A stretch of 64,000 nt of DNA. It comes from Carnobacterium jeotgali MS3 (lineage in GTDB: Bacteria; Bacillota; Bacilli; Lactobacillales; Carnobacteriaceae). A program made the position numbers and the translations under genes. This document shows positions 55,484-63,986 of the stretch, piece after piece (position 1 is the first letter of the stretch; each line of letters starts with the position of its first letter). The stretch is taken from assembly GCF_000745125.1 (NCBI RefSeq), contig NZ_JQNF01000010.1, positions 372,001-436,000 of the forward strand, in the 5' to 3' direction. The notes under the pieces are model-generated. The model searched no databases. It was not told the origin of the DNA and saw nothing but the letters and a program-made list of their open reading frames with translations.

Positions 55484-56350
55484 TTAGTTAAAGGTAATAT
55501 ATGCTTGTTTACTTCGCTTCAATGAATCTACTACATTTTTTCCAGTCTCATCCCATTCAATCATACGATAATACGCATCGTGGTAAAAAATGAATTTATA
55601 CTGGTTTTTATAAGCTTCTTTCATCCATTTTTCTTTACTGAATATAGACGTCATTGGATAATCATCGTAAGCCAAGACCCATAAAGGATTTTGATGTGCA
55701 TGTGTTGGCATGATGTCGGCCATATGCACTAACGTTTCACCATTTTGTGTTAGTTTGATTAATGCATGCCCTACACTGTGTCCTCCAGTGTGGATCATAT
55801 CAATTCCAGGCACTACTTCAAGCGATTCCTGATACGTAATGATTTGATCCTGAACTGGCTCCCAATTTTCTTTCCAATACGTGCTTTTGGAACGAATATT
55901 TGGATTTCTCATTTCATCCCATTCAATCTCGTTAACGTAAATAGCTGCACTTGGAAAAGTAGAAACGAGCTTCTCATTTTCCCAATGTGTTAATCCGCCG
56001 GCATGGTCAAAATGTAAATGTGTCATTAATAATACATCAATGTCATTCACGGTCAATCCAAGTTCTGCTAGACTTTCCTTTATCTTTGTCTCTTCCACAA
56101 CTCCATAATTGCGTCGTTGCTTATCTGATAATTTCCCTTGCCCTACTCCAGCATCAATCAAATAATTCTTATTTTGATATTGGATCAGAATCGAATCCGT
56201 TGGTAACTCGATTTGATTTTTTTCATTGACCGGATATTTACGTGACCATAATGGTTTAGGCACTACCCCAAACATTGCTCCTCCATCCATAGAAGTGATT
56301 CCACCATCCATCCAAGTTAACTTCATGTCATGAAATACTAAACTATCCAT
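55484..56350 (-). CDS. MBL-fold metallo-hydrolase
   Basis: A 288-residue metallo-beta-lactamase-fold enzyme. Zinc ligands are in [10 protein letters not shown] (111-116) and later His in HTGGHSVGH, with Asp in [10 protein letters not shown]. The protein resembles AttM/AiiA-like lactonases and MBL-fold hydrolases; no specific substrate can be deduced. ATG at 56350 lies after AGAAGGAGGA; the longer in-frame start at 56395 precedes that site. It is a single-gene unit with a near-consensus promoter and a cre site, next to acyl-CoA genes, so a thioester or lactone substrate is plausible. Confidence 0.9.
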   Translation of the reverse strand: MDSLVFHDMKLTWMDGGITSMDGGAMFGVVPKPLWSRKYPVNEKNQIELPTDSILIQYQNKNYLIDAGVGQGKLSDKQRRNYGVVEETKIKESLAELGLTVNDIDVLLMTHLHFDHAGGLTHWENEKLVSTFPSAAIYVNEIEWDEMRNPNIRSKSTYWKENWEPVQDQIITYQESLEVVPGIDMIHTGGHSVGHALIKLTQNGETLVHMADIMPTHAHQNPLWVLAYDDYPMTSIFSKEKWMKEAYKNQYKFIFYHDAYYRMIEWDETGKNVVDSLKRSKQAYITFN

Positions 56351-56370
56351 CTTCTTCCTCCTTCTATTAA

Positions 56371-56384
56371 AAAAAGCGTTTCCA
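56371..56384 (-). promoter_or_regulatory. cre-like site in the metallo-hydrolase leader
   Basis: On the minus strand TGGAAACGCTTTTT matches the consensus at 12 of 14 positions and lies at about +9 to +22 from the predicted transcription start. This is a CcpA roadblock position. Confidence 0.65.
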
Positions 56385-56398
56385 TTCATTCCCAATTG

Positions 56399-56427
56399 AT
56401 TATACGCAATCTTTCGTATTTATTCAA
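56399..56427 (-). promoter_or_regulatory. Promoter of the metallo-hydrolase gene
   Basis: TTGAAT (56422-56427) and a perfect TATAAT (56399-56404) on the minus strand, 17 bases apart. Confidence 0.78.
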
Positions 56428-56458
56428 AATTAAGAAAAACATTTAATAATTTGATCAA

Positions 56459-56497
56459 CAAAAAAAGATTCAAAGTTTTTTACTTTGAACCTTTTTT
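56459..56497. terminator. Bidirectional terminator after the reductase gene
   Basis: AAAAAAAGATTCAAAGT pairs with ACTTTGAACCTTTTTTT with one mismatch around a T-rich loop. It ends the ketopantoate-reductase-type gene. Confidence 0.88.
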
Positions 56498-56508
56498 TAA
56501 AGTCGTTT

Positions 56509-57435
56509 TTAACGTTTAATTCCTAGGATATCTTCTTTTGCATGGATTAACTGCGTGATTTGTTTGCTATATGGTGCTTCAAAACCTCTACGTTCAGATT
56601 CTTTTGCTACCATGCCATTCAAAAAGTCGATTTCAGTTGGGCGTTTATTCTTTAAATCTTGATGCATTGATGGATAATGTCCACCAACTTTTTCGGCAAT
56701 TCCTTTCAAGTAATTAATCGTTTCTTCAACATCTAATGTTACACCTTCCGTTTCTGCTACACGAGAAAATTCACTAACAATTCCTTGATTTAATTCGTCA
56801 ATTTGAGCCACATCAAACAATTCTTTGATATTGCAGTCCAATAAAGAACAAAGGGCATTCATTGTTCCATTAACACATGCTTTTCTCCAAGTTGTAAAAT
56901 GGACATTTGAACTATACACTCCGTTTAGTCCACAATCTGCCATCATTTGAACAACTTGACGTGTACCTTCTTCTTCGTTCTCATCACTATTTTGAACTTC
57001 AACAGGACCTTCTCCCATAAAATGCGTTTTCCCAGGTGCGTCTAGACCACCTGTCCACACTGTTGTTCCCATGATGATATTCTTTTTAGGAATATATTCA
57101 GAGATGGTATTCGCATGTCCTAATCCATTTAATAAGCACACCACTTTTGTGTCTTCTGTTAACGTGTGTTTGATTTCTTCCAACATATGTCTCAAACCCA
57201 TTGATTTAGTAAAGATAAAAATAGTATCAAATGTATCCTTGATCTCTTCCGGTTTGCCAATTGAAATATTGATAGTATCTTCTTTGCCATTTACTGTAAC
57301 TGACAATCCATTTTCTTTAATGGTATTGATATGTTCGTCCCAAAAATCTAATAATGTAACATCATTTCCACCTTTTTGCATCATGTAACCAAATCCACAT
57401 CCTAAAGCTCCTGAACCTGCAATTGCTATTTTCAT
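56509..57435 (-). CDS. Ketopantoate reductase family protein (PanE/ApbA)
   Basis: A 308-residue NADPH-dependent 2-oxoacid reductase. The Rossmann loop GSGALGCGFG is at 7-16 and the catalytic Lys is in TWRKACVNGTMNALCSLL. The GHYPSMHQDLKNKRPTEIDFLNG segment is typical of the C-terminal domain. The family includes true ketopantoate reductase and D-2-hydroxyacid dehydrogenases of lactic acid bacteria, so the substrate may be ketopantoate or a branched 2-oxoacid. ATG at 57435 after TTGGAGGAA. It forms a two-gene unit with the EIIC-like protein 40 bases upstream; other pan genes are not seen. Confidence 0.9.
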   Translation of the reverse strand: MKIAIAGSGALGCGFGYMMQKGGNDVTLLDFWDEHINTIKENGLSVTVNGKEDTINISIGKPEEIKDTFDTIFIFTKSMGLRHMLEEIKHTLTEDTKVVCLLNGLGHANTISEYIPKKNIIMGTTVWTGGLDAPGKTHFMGEGPVEVQNSDENEEEGTRQVVQMMADCGLNGVYSSNVHFTTWRKACVNGTMNALCSLLDCNIKELFDVAQIDELNQGIVSEFSRVAETEGVTLDVEETINYLKGIAEKVGGHYPSMHQDLKNKRPTEIDFLNGMVAKESERRGFEAPYSKQITQLIHAKEDILGIKR

Positions 57436-57474
57436 TATAAAATTCCTCCAATTTAATTTAACGTATCTTTTGTA

Positions 57475-58521
57475 TTAGTTTGATGCAGGGATAAATTTAA
57501 AGATTTCATCCTCATAAACATGTAAGAACTTGCTACATACCAAGTCAATAATATATCCTCCAACGAAAGGAATTACAAAATAGGCTAATAAAACATTTAA
57601 CAACCCAGTTCCCATATTGAAAGCTTGAATAGGTCCAACTAGTCCCACGATTCCAAAACCAGCTGTTTGCGGAGTTCCATGAATCGTAAGAACATAAACC
57701 CCTATACCTGAAACAATGGCATTCAGCACAACAGGAATCATGATTTTTGGGTACTTAATTAAGTTAGGAATCATCATCTTCATAGCACCAAGTAAGATGG
57801 CCAAAGTGGTTCCTGTTTGATTAATTCGGATAGAGCCGATAACAAGAATAGCTGTACATGCTGTCACTCCTACTGCTGCAGCACCAGCTCCTAAACCAGA
57901 TACGCCAATAGCAATTCCAATCGCTACTGTTGAGATCGGTGAAATAATTAATACTGAGAAAGCCACCGAAATCAAAATAGCCATCACTAATGGTTGAAGA
58001 GTCGTGAAGCTATTGATTAAATTCCCTATTGTAGAAGTAATCATTCCAACATATGGTAACATAATCAAACCAATTGTTCCTACCCCAGCACCAACAATAA
58101 TTGGCATCAAGATCAATGTCAATGAGCCTAATTTGCCTTGCAATAAACGGGTAACAAAAACGGCAATAGCAGAAACAAGCATAACATTTATTAAATCTCC
58201 GATGCCAACTAATTGAACACCCGTTTCGGTAACTTTATAAGCACCAGATCCTAAGAATGTTGCTGCTCCAATAACGACACTTTCCATTCCGTTCATTTTA
58301 AACTGTAAAGCTACAAGCACACCAATAATAGCGGGTGTAATAAATTGCATAACCATAACCACACTTGATAGCAGTGCAAATATAGATCCATAAGGAATAA
58401 GAGCTTTAAATATCGACCCTAGTATCGCATTAGCAATCAATCCGATAACAATACCCGATGCCGTTCCTCCTAAAACCTTGTTTAAATAATCTTTACTCGT
58501 ATATTTTACTGTATCTCCCAT
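57475..58521 (-). CDS. Orphan PTS EIIC-like membrane protein (PTS_EIIC_2 type)
   Basis: A 348-residue very hydrophobic protein with about ten membrane helices and many Gly and Ile/Val residues. It resembles the PTS_EIIC_2 domain family, which is annotated as a phosphotransferase EIIC although members often lack EIIA and EIIB partners, as here. The segment IRINQTGTTLAILLGAMKMMIPN and the C-terminal VCSKFLHVYEDEIFKFIP fit the family. ATG at 58521 is preferred over TTG at 58530, because AGAGAGG lies 9 bases before it. Paired with a ketopantoate-reductase-like gene, it may transport a 2-oxoacid, 2-hydroxyacid or pantothenate precursor. Confidence 0.78.
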   Translation of the reverse strand: MGDTVKYTSKDYLNKVLGGTASGIVIGLIANAILGSIFKALIPYGSIFALLSSVVMVMQFITPAIIGVLVALQFKMNGMESVVIGAATFLGSGAYKVTETGVQLVGIGDLINVMLVSAIAVFVTRLLQGKLGSLTLILMPIIVGAGVGTIGLIMLPYVGMITSTIGNLINSFTTLQPLVMAILISVAFSVLIISPISTVAIGIAIGVSGLGAGAAAVGVTACTAILVIGSIRINQTGTTLAILLGAMKMMIPNLIKYPKIMIPVVLNAIVSGIGVYVLTIHGTPQTAGFGIVGLVGPIQAFNMGTGLLNVLLAYFVIPFVGGYIIDLVCSKFLHVYEDEIFKFIPASN

Positions 58522-59029
58522 TAAACTCAACCTCTCTTGTTTTATTAAATGAATAATTAACCCTTTTTTATATTTGTTAAACTATTCACTAATATTTACT
58601 ACTAGTTAAATTTATCACAATCTATCTTTCGTTTCAATATAAATATCATATTCTAATTTTTTACTCATCTGTTTTTTTCGCGTAATTGATTGGTATACTT
58701 ATCTAAACAATCATCTTTCCTATTACAAACAACGTATATAAAGACTCGTTTGAAAGATGACTATGCTTAAAATACCAATTGATTTCAAATACAAATTTAA
58801 TTTTCCAACTTAATACCCATCTAATTGCTCAACGAATAACAAAACAAACCATTTAATTACCTAATCACTAATAAAAAAATCTATCTGAACATTTTCTTGC
58901 ATAAAAAAACATTTTATCAAATTTTAAAAGTACTCTCAAATATTAGTCACCTCATCACACAAAAAGAAAGAAAGAAAGAGCAAAATTTAAAAATTGAAGA
59001 ATTTGCTCTTTCTTGTTTAAAACATTTTA
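58522..59029. other. AT-rich spacer of about 500 bases
   Basis: This spacer lies between the EIIC-like gene and the end of cstA, both leftward. It is very AT-rich and contains the terminator of cstA (58971-59015). The rest should contain the promoter of the EIIC-like gene; no clear hexamer pair stands out. A rightward ORF of 80 codons (58897-59139) runs antisense to cstA and is rejected. No conserved RNA or gene is seen. Confidence 0.6.
58971..59015 (-). terminator. Terminator after cstA
   Basis: AAGAAAGAGCAAA pairs with TTTGCTCTTTCTT around a 17-base AT-rich loop. On the minus strand CTTTCTTTCTTTCTTTTTG follows, produced by a four-base AAAG repeat. Confidence 0.85.
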
Positions 59030-60508
59030 CTAATTATTTGATGAAAATGTACCAATTGGCAATTGATCATTTAACAATTCGTCTGATGGATCTAAACTTC
59101 TTTTTTGCTTTTTACCGGTTTCCCAATAAAGAATCATAATACCAATTGTTAAAATTAAACTTAAAATATACGTTAGCCTACTCAATCCCATACCTAAGCC
59201 AATTGGTTCACTAAATATATAGACCACACAAGCATATAGCATGAATATTCCGGGAAGAAGAGTCACGAAATAGTTTTTATTTTTTAAATATAAATAACGT
59301 GTAGAGACTAATAGAGAAATTACTGCCGTAACTTGATTTGCCCAGTTGAAATATCTCCATAAAATATTAAAATCAACTTGCGTTAAGATTAAAGAAATAA
59401 TGTATAGAGGAATGGTTACCATCAATACTTTTTTCAGTGTATCTTGTTTAATATGCAAGTAATCTGCAGCTATCGTACGTAAACTTCTAAAAGCAGAAAG
59501 ACCTGAAGAGATTGGCAATACAATTACACCAATAATCGCAACTGTCCCAAAGACACTACCCAACAACATGTAAGATACTTGGTTCACTACAAGTGATGGC
59601 GTCCCATTATTGATCATTTGACTGAGTGTTTGTCCATTAAATAAAGACATAGATGCCGCAGCCCAAATCATTGCAATCACACCTTCAGCAATCATCATGC
59701 CATAAAAAGTAAAGCGTCCTTCTTTTTCATTTTTAGACGTTCTAGAAACCATTGGCGCTTGTGTAGCATGAAAACCAGATAAAGCTCCACAAGAAATGGT
59801 AAAGAATAGCGCAGGAAAAATAGGTGTCCCTTCTGGATTGAAGTTTTGCATCGTCCCTGGTGTTAAGTTTGGTATGCTGTGTCCACCAAAAATCAAGCTC
59901 AATCCAATAGCTAGCGTGCTGATAATTAAAATAGCTCCAAAATAAGGATAAACAGCCCCCATTGCTTTATCGATTGGCAAAATGGTTGAAATGAGATAAT
60001 ACATAAAGATTAATCCAATGATTACACCTAATGTTAACCAGTCAGGTGTAATACTTTCAATCAAATTAGCTGGTGAAGTAACGAAAACTGTACCAACTAA
60101 CATCAGAAGCAGCATAGAAAAAATATTCACCACATGTTTTACCGGTTTCCCTAAGTATTTGCTAGCTAATTCTGGCAAGTGGGCACCATCATTTCGTAAA
60201 GAAATCATACCTAGCATATAATCGTGCACTGCTCCTCCTAGAATACAACCTACGATAATCCAAATGTAAGCAACTGGTCCGTAAAGCGCTCCCATTATTG
60301 GTCCGAAAATAGGGCCTGTTCCTGCAATATTTAATAATTGAATAATAGCATTTTTAGATTTAGACATTGGGACAAAATCGTAGCCGTCTCTCAATGCTTC
60401 TGCAGGCGTTGTACGATCCGGATCAATACCAAAATTCTTTTCAATATACTTTCCATAAATAAAATAACCTAAAATTAATAACGCGATACCACCCAACAAC
60501 GTAATCAT
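59030..60508 (-). CDS. cstA: CstA-family carbon starvation/pyruvate transporter
   Basis: A 492-residue membrane protein with about 13 helices of the CstA/BtsT family, which includes pyruvate-proton symporters and peptide-linked carbon-starvation proteins. Typical motifs are NIAGTGPIFGPIMGALYGPVAY, GGAVHDYMLGMISLRNDGAHLPELA and FFTISCGALSGFHATQAPMVSRT. It is shorter than E. coli CstA (701 residues), as usual in Firmicutes. ATG at 60508 after AAGGAGG. The LytS/LytR two-component genes lie directly upstream, as for BtsSR/BtsT in E. coli, so pyruvate uptake is the best guess. A stem-loop in the leader is listed separately. Confidence 0.93.
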   Translation of the reverse strand: MITLLGGIALLILGYFIYGKYIEKNFGIDPDRTTPAEALRDGYDFVPMSKSKNAIIQLLNIAGTGPIFGPIMGALYGPVAYIWIIVGCILGGAVHDYMLGMISLRNDGAHLPELASKYLGKPVKHVVNIFSMLLLMLVGTVFVTSPANLIESITPDWLTLGVIIGLIFMYYLISTILPIDKAMGAVYPYFGAILIISTLAIGLSLIFGGHSIPNLTPGTMQNFNPEGTPIFPALFFTISCGALSGFHATQAPMVSRTSKNEKEGRFTFYGMMIAEGVIAMIWAAASMSLFNGQTLSQMINNGTPSLVVNQVSYMLLGSVFGTVAIIGVIVLPISSGLSAFRSLRTIAADYLHIKQDTLKKVLMVTIPLYIISLILTQVDFNILWRYFNWANQVTAVISLLVSTRYLYLKNKNYFVTLLPGIFMLYACVVYIFSEPIGLGMGLSRLTYILSLILTIGIMILYWETGKKQKRSLDPSDELLNDQLPIGTFSSNN

Positions 60509-60535
60509 TTTTCCTACCTCCTTATAGTATTAAGC

Positions 60536-60560
60536 AAAAAATTGGCGTTGCCAATTTTTT
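60536..60560 (-). terminator. Terminator-like stem-loop in the cstA leader
   Basis: On the minus strand AAAAAATTGGC, loop AAC, and GCCAATTTTTT form a perfect hairpin with T6, 13 bases before the cstA ribosome site. The predicted transcription start (about 60568) is only 8 bases before it. So near the 5' end it may stabilise the RNA or give attenuation rather than terminate. Confidence 0.72.
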
Positions 60561-60574
60561 TATAGCCCTACTGT

Positions 60575-60602
60575 ACTATAAAAAATGAGGTTTAGGATCC
60601 AA
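60575..60602 (-). promoter_or_regulatory. Predicted cstA promoter
   Basis: TTGGAT (60597-60602) and TATAGT (60575-60580) on the minus strand, 16 bases apart. The weak -35 would fit activation by the LytTR regulator encoded upstream. Confidence 0.55.
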
Positions 60603-60620
60603 ATCAAGCTGACATAGCAA

Positions 60621-60650
60621 AACTGCTAGCTAAAGTGCCCGCCAGCAGTT
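60621..60650 (-). terminator. Terminator after lytR
   Basis: AACTGCT pairs with AGCAGTT at 60621-60627 and 60644-60650. On the minus strand the stem ends in TTTTGC. It separates lytSR from cstA. Confidence 0.6.
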
Positions 60651-60676
60651 CTCAAATTCATTTAATCAATGAGCCA

Positions 60677-61405
60677 TTACAATCCTACTTCTTCTTTAAA
60701 TTGTTTCATATAATGTCTACTTACCGGGATTTTCACTTGATTGCTCATCGTAACGAGAAACGTATGGTTAAACCACGGCTGTATTTCTAGGATCTCTTTC
60801 ATGTTAAGCAAATAAGAGCGGTGTACTCGCAAAAAAGCATGCCCTTTCACTTTTTCTTCATAGGCGTTTAAAGGTTCAGTCGCAGTGTATTCTTTCTCAT
60901 CAGTATAGATAGTTGTAATGCCGTTTTCCACAGCGATAGCAATAATGTCTTCGATTTTAACAATGTAGATACGCTCGTCCATTTGAATAGGGATCGTCTT
61001 TAAGTATTCTTGTTTGTCCTCCGCTTGCAATTGTACCCGTTCTTTTTGATATCTAGTGTACGCTTTTTGGACAGCATCTTGAATTCGAGGCAATTCAAAC
61101 GGTTTTAAAACGTAATCCGTTGCATTTAATTCAAATGCTTTTATGGCATATTCATCATAAGCGGTCGCAAAAATAATCATTGGCGGATTCTTTAACTGGT
61201 TGATTTTATTCGCTAACGTCAGTCCGCTTTCACTGGTCAAATGAATATCTAAGAAAATCAAATCTATTTCATGCTGCAGCATTTTTTCCAAAGCTTCTTC
61301 AATAGATTCGGCTTCAACGATAGCTGTAATTCCTTCACAACGTTCCAATAAATACGCCAGTTCATTTCTAGCTAATGGTTCATCATCCACTATTAAGGTA
61401 TACAT
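60677..61405 (-). CDS. lytR: LytTR-family response regulator
   Basis: A 242-residue response regulator. The receiver domain has acidic residues Asp8 and Asp9 near IVDDEPLARNEL and the phosphorylated Asp53 in IFLDIHL; YVLKPFELPRI carries the conserved Lys. The C-terminal LytTR DNA-binding domain (about 140-240) includes the HAFLRVHRSYLLNMKEI segment. ATG at 61405 lies 2 bases after the lytS stop, with GGAGGG upstream; the start at 61441 lies inside lytS. It should activate cstA. Confidence 0.95.
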   Translation of the reverse strand: MYTLIVDDEPLARNELAYLLERCEGITAIVEAESIEEALEKMLQHEIDLIFLDIHLTSESGLTLANKINQLKNPPMIIFATAYDEYAIKAFELNATDYVLKPFELPRIQDAVQKAYTRYQKERVQLQAEDKQEYLKTIPIQMDERIYIVKIEDIIAIAVENGITTIYTDEKEYTATEPLNAYEEKVKGHAFLRVHRSYLLNMKEILEIQPWFNHTFLVTMSNQVKIPVSRHYMKQFKEEVGL

Positions 61406-61407
61406 TT

Positions 61408-63156
61408 TTATCCCTCCATTCCTTGGTAAGGTATCTTGCAAAAAACAACGGTTCCTTGTTCTGAAGATTTAAAGTTCAATTGAGCTTTATCCCCAAATAA
61501 ACTGATCAGGCGCTTATTTAAATTTTCTAAAGCTGATCCGGTTCCTTTTTCAGAAGTAACACTTTCTTTGCCTAATTTTCCAAGCCTATCCTCTTCTATC
61601 CCATAACCATTGTCTTGTACACTTACGAGAATGTCCTGATTCATCTTATTGACCGTTACTTGGACTAGATTATCCACTTTCCGGTTTTTAAATGCATGTT
61701 TAAAGGCATTTTCTACCAATATTTGAATCACAAATGGAGGCAATAAAATATTCTTCAACCCATTTTCTATGTTCATTTCGACCTGATAGCGATCTGGAAA
61801 GCGCGCTTGTTCCAACTTCATATAAGCTTCTACTTGAAGCAGTTCTTTTTCTAAAGGAATCACATTCGTTCTGGCACCTTGCAGATTAGATCGGAAAAAG
61901 GTACTCAACTGCAGCAACATTTCGCGAGCTTTCTCACTATCCACTCGAATCAATGCAGAAATGGTATTGATGGTATTAAAGAAGAAATGTGGATTTACTT
62001 GAGCTTGCAACGATTTGATTTCTGCATCTTGCAATAGTTGACTTTGCAATTCCATTTCGCCAAGTTCAATTTGACTGGAAAATATAGTAGCCAAGCCTTC
62101 CGCTAATTGTCTTTCAACAAAGGTCAACTTTGAGGCGTCAGTGAAATACAACTTTAACGTTCCAATCGTTTTTTCCTTTGACTTTAAAGGAATAACGATT
62201 GCAGCTTCTAATGGGCAGCCAGGGTGATCACACCCGATTTCTCCATGAGAATGTGCTTCTTTGATCTCTCCCGTTCGCAAAACTTCTTTAGATAAGTTGG
62301 TCACTATTTTTTTTGACGGAAAATGATGATCACTGGCTGCACCAACATGTGCTAAAATGCTATCTTTGTTGGTGATGCTTACAGCTGAAACTTTGATCAG
62401 CTTCTGAATGATTTTTGCTGCTTGCGTACAGGATTCTTCATTCATGCCCGAACGAAAATAAGGCATCGTTTCATTGGTCAATTGGAAAACATCATGGGTT
62501 TGGACGGCTCTTGTCTGTTCTTCCTGCCGCAATGTTGAGTCAATGATCGACAAGAAAATCCCTGTTCCAATACTGTTCGTCAAAATCATGGGCAACCCAA
62601 TAAATTTGACTAAATTTACAGCTTCTTGGAAGTTTGTACTTAATAAAATAATACACACCATTTGGACAGCTTCCATTGCTGCACCAAAGACGAGTCCCTC
62701 TCCAACTTTTGGATAAGTATTTTCCCGAATAGACTTCAACCCATATAACCCGGAAAATAATCCAACTAATATAGATGAAATCACGTAAATATAAGCGTCC
62801 ATTCCGCCTTGAAGATAGCGGATAGCTCCCGAAATGATTCCTACACTCACACCTATGATCGGTCCTCCTATCAATCCTGAAACACCAATCGTCAATACAC
62901 GTGTATTAGCCAGCGAAGAATGGGTGGCTAAGTCAGTAAATGGTTGATCGATCATAATTTGATTTCCGTCAATTTCTATACCGGTAAAATTAGAAATAAT
63001 AGCAAATATTCCGAATACTACAATCAGCTGAACCATCGTACTTGCTCTTCTTCGATTTCCTAAAAGATTTTTAAAATAAGGAATATTCATTAAAATATAT
63101 GCCAAAATAATAATCAATCCGCCACGTTCAAGCATTAAAATAAATAAGTTGAACAT
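61408..63156 (-). CDS. lytS: LytS-type sensor histidine kinase
   Basis: A 582-residue sensor kinase. The N-terminal 210 residues are the 5TM-LYT receptor domain with several helices and GLIGGPIIGVSVGIISGAIRY. A GAF domain follows (about 225-365) with a Cys/His-rich stretch HSHGEIGCDHPGCPLE. The His-kinase domain has His390 in AQVNPHFFFNTIN and an ATPase domain near 470-580, with VENAFKHAFKNRK and GTGSALENLNKRL. Relatives sense pyruvate or membrane state. ATG at 63156 after TTAGGAAGTG. It is followed by lytR and then cstA. Confidence 0.95.
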   Translation of the reverse strand: MFNLFILMLERGGLIIILAYILMNIPYFKNLLGNRRRASTMVQLIVVFGIFAIISNFTGIEIDGNQIMIDQPFTDLATHSSLANTRVLTIGVSGLIGGPIIGVSVGIISGAIRYLQGGMDAYIYVISSILVGLFSGLYGLKSIRENTYPKVGEGLVFGAAMEAVQMVCIILLSTNFQEAVNLVKFIGLPMILTNSIGTGIFLSIIDSTLRQEEQTRAVQTHDVFQLTNETMPYFRSGMNEESCTQAAKIIQKLIKVSAVSITNKDSILAHVGAASDHHFPSKKIVTNLSKEVLRTGEIKEAHSHGEIGCDHPGCPLEAAIVIPLKSKEKTIGTLKLYFTDASKLTFVERQLAEGLATIFSSQIELGEMELQSQLLQDAEIKSLQAQVNPHFFFNTINTISALIRVDSEKAREMLLQLSTFFRSNLQGARTNVIPLEKELLQVEAYMKLEQARFPDRYQVEMNIENGLKNILLPPFVIQILVENAFKHAFKNRKVDNLVQVTVNKMNQDILVSVQDNGYGIEEDRLGKLGKESVTSEKGTGSALENLNKRLISLFGDKAQLNFKSSEQGTVVFCKIPYQGMEG

Positions 63157-63224
63157 CTTTTCACTTCCTAAAGTTTGATGTCTTTAGTTTACCTTACAAA
63201 AACCCGTTATGCACACAAATAAAT

Positions 63225-63255
63225 AGAGCTCCACCATCAATTGACGCAGAGCTCT
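63225..63255 (-). terminator. Hairpin after the HTH gene
   Basis: AGAGCTC (63225-63231) pairs with GAGCTCT (63249-63255) around a 17-base loop. On the minus strand A/T-rich sequence follows. It probably ends the DUF2975/HTH unit. Confidence 0.6.
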
Positions 63256-63278
63256 GTTTGTTCATTTTTCTATCTATT

Positions 63279-63494
63279 TTATTGAGTATTATTATTTTTG
63301 TATTCTAAAATGTCTCCAGGTTGACAGTCTAATGCTTTGCAAATCGCCTCTAAAGTTGAAAAACGGATCGCTTTTGCCTTTCCATTTTTCAATATCGAAA
63401 GATTAGCCATTGTAATTCCAACCTTTTGGGAAAGTTCGGTTACGCTCATTTTTCGTTTAGCCAACATTACATCAATATTGATTATAATTGCCAT
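63279..63494 (-). CDS. Small Cro/CI-type HTH regulator (YozG-like)
   Basis: A 71-residue DNA-binding protein consisting of one XRE helix-turn-helix: LAKRKMSVTELSQKVGITMANLSILKNGKA, then IRFSTLEAICKALDCQPGDILEY. The ATG at 63494 is favoured; GAGGTGA is upstream, and the in-frame GTG at 63503 is part of that site. It follows a DUF2975 membrane protein gene by about 15 bases. Such pairs are common in Firmicutes; the regulator probably controls the pair. Confidence 0.9.
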   Translation of the reverse strand: MAIIINIDVMLAKRKMSVTELSQKVGITMANLSILKNGKAKAIRFSTLEAICKALDCQPGDILEYKNNNTQ

Positions 63495-63509
63495 ATTATT
63501 CACCTCAGA

Positions 63510-63986
63510 TTAGACTATTAAATCATTTTCCTTTTTTATCTCAATAGCATCTTGCAAAAGTCTTTGAAGAACAGCAGCAAAGACTGCGATAACCAATGAT
63601 GCAAAAATTGGAACCATTCCGACTAAGACAAGCCCTGGGGCATCATCTATTTGTGCTAAACCAAAAACAAATGGTAGAATTACCACATATAAACCACTGA
63701 TTATCAATGCACAAAATTTAATCTTTTTTAGCGCTTTAACAGATAGATCAGAGAACGCTTGGTTCTTGTCAATATAGCTTAACAATTTAAATGCCTGATA
63801 CAGAGCAATGAAAAAAGGGATAGTAGATATATAAATACCAATTATGATGGGATAGAGTACTTGGTCATAATCTGGATTTGCCGGATTACTTATTAACCCA
63901 ATCAATCCGAATATACACAATGCAATAATCGGAAGACCAATAAAAAGAACGGCTAACTTCAAAAACAATGTTGTTCCTCGTTTCAT
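63510..63986 (-). CDS. DUF2975 membrane protein
   Basis: A 158-residue protein with four predicted membrane helices (about 8-30, 45-65, 90-112 and 122-145). The segment FKLLSYIDKNQAFSDLSVKALKKIK between helices 2 and 3 is the typical DUF2975 feature. ATG at 63986 after GAGGAGGTT, near the right window edge. It leads a two-gene unit with the HTH regulator. Function is unknown; the pair may form a membrane-tethered signalling unit. Confidence 0.88.
   Translation of the reverse strand: MKRGTTLFLKLAVLFIGLPIIALCIFGLIGLISNPANPDYDQVLYPIIIGIYISTIPFFIALYQAFKLLSYIDKNQAFSDLSVKALKKIKFCALIISGLYVVILPFVFGLAQIDDAPGLVLVGMVPIFASLVIAVFAAVLQRLLQDAIEIKKENDLIV

Noticed and set aside
58960-58980. Short tandem repeat (AAAG) as a CRISPR or phase-variation tract
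   Set aside because: Only about four copies of a four-base unit outside any gene; it forms the T-rich side of the cstA terminator.
58897-59139. 80-codon rightward ORF
   Set aside because: It runs through the cstA terminator into antisense of cstA and has low-complexity Lys/Leu-rich sequence.
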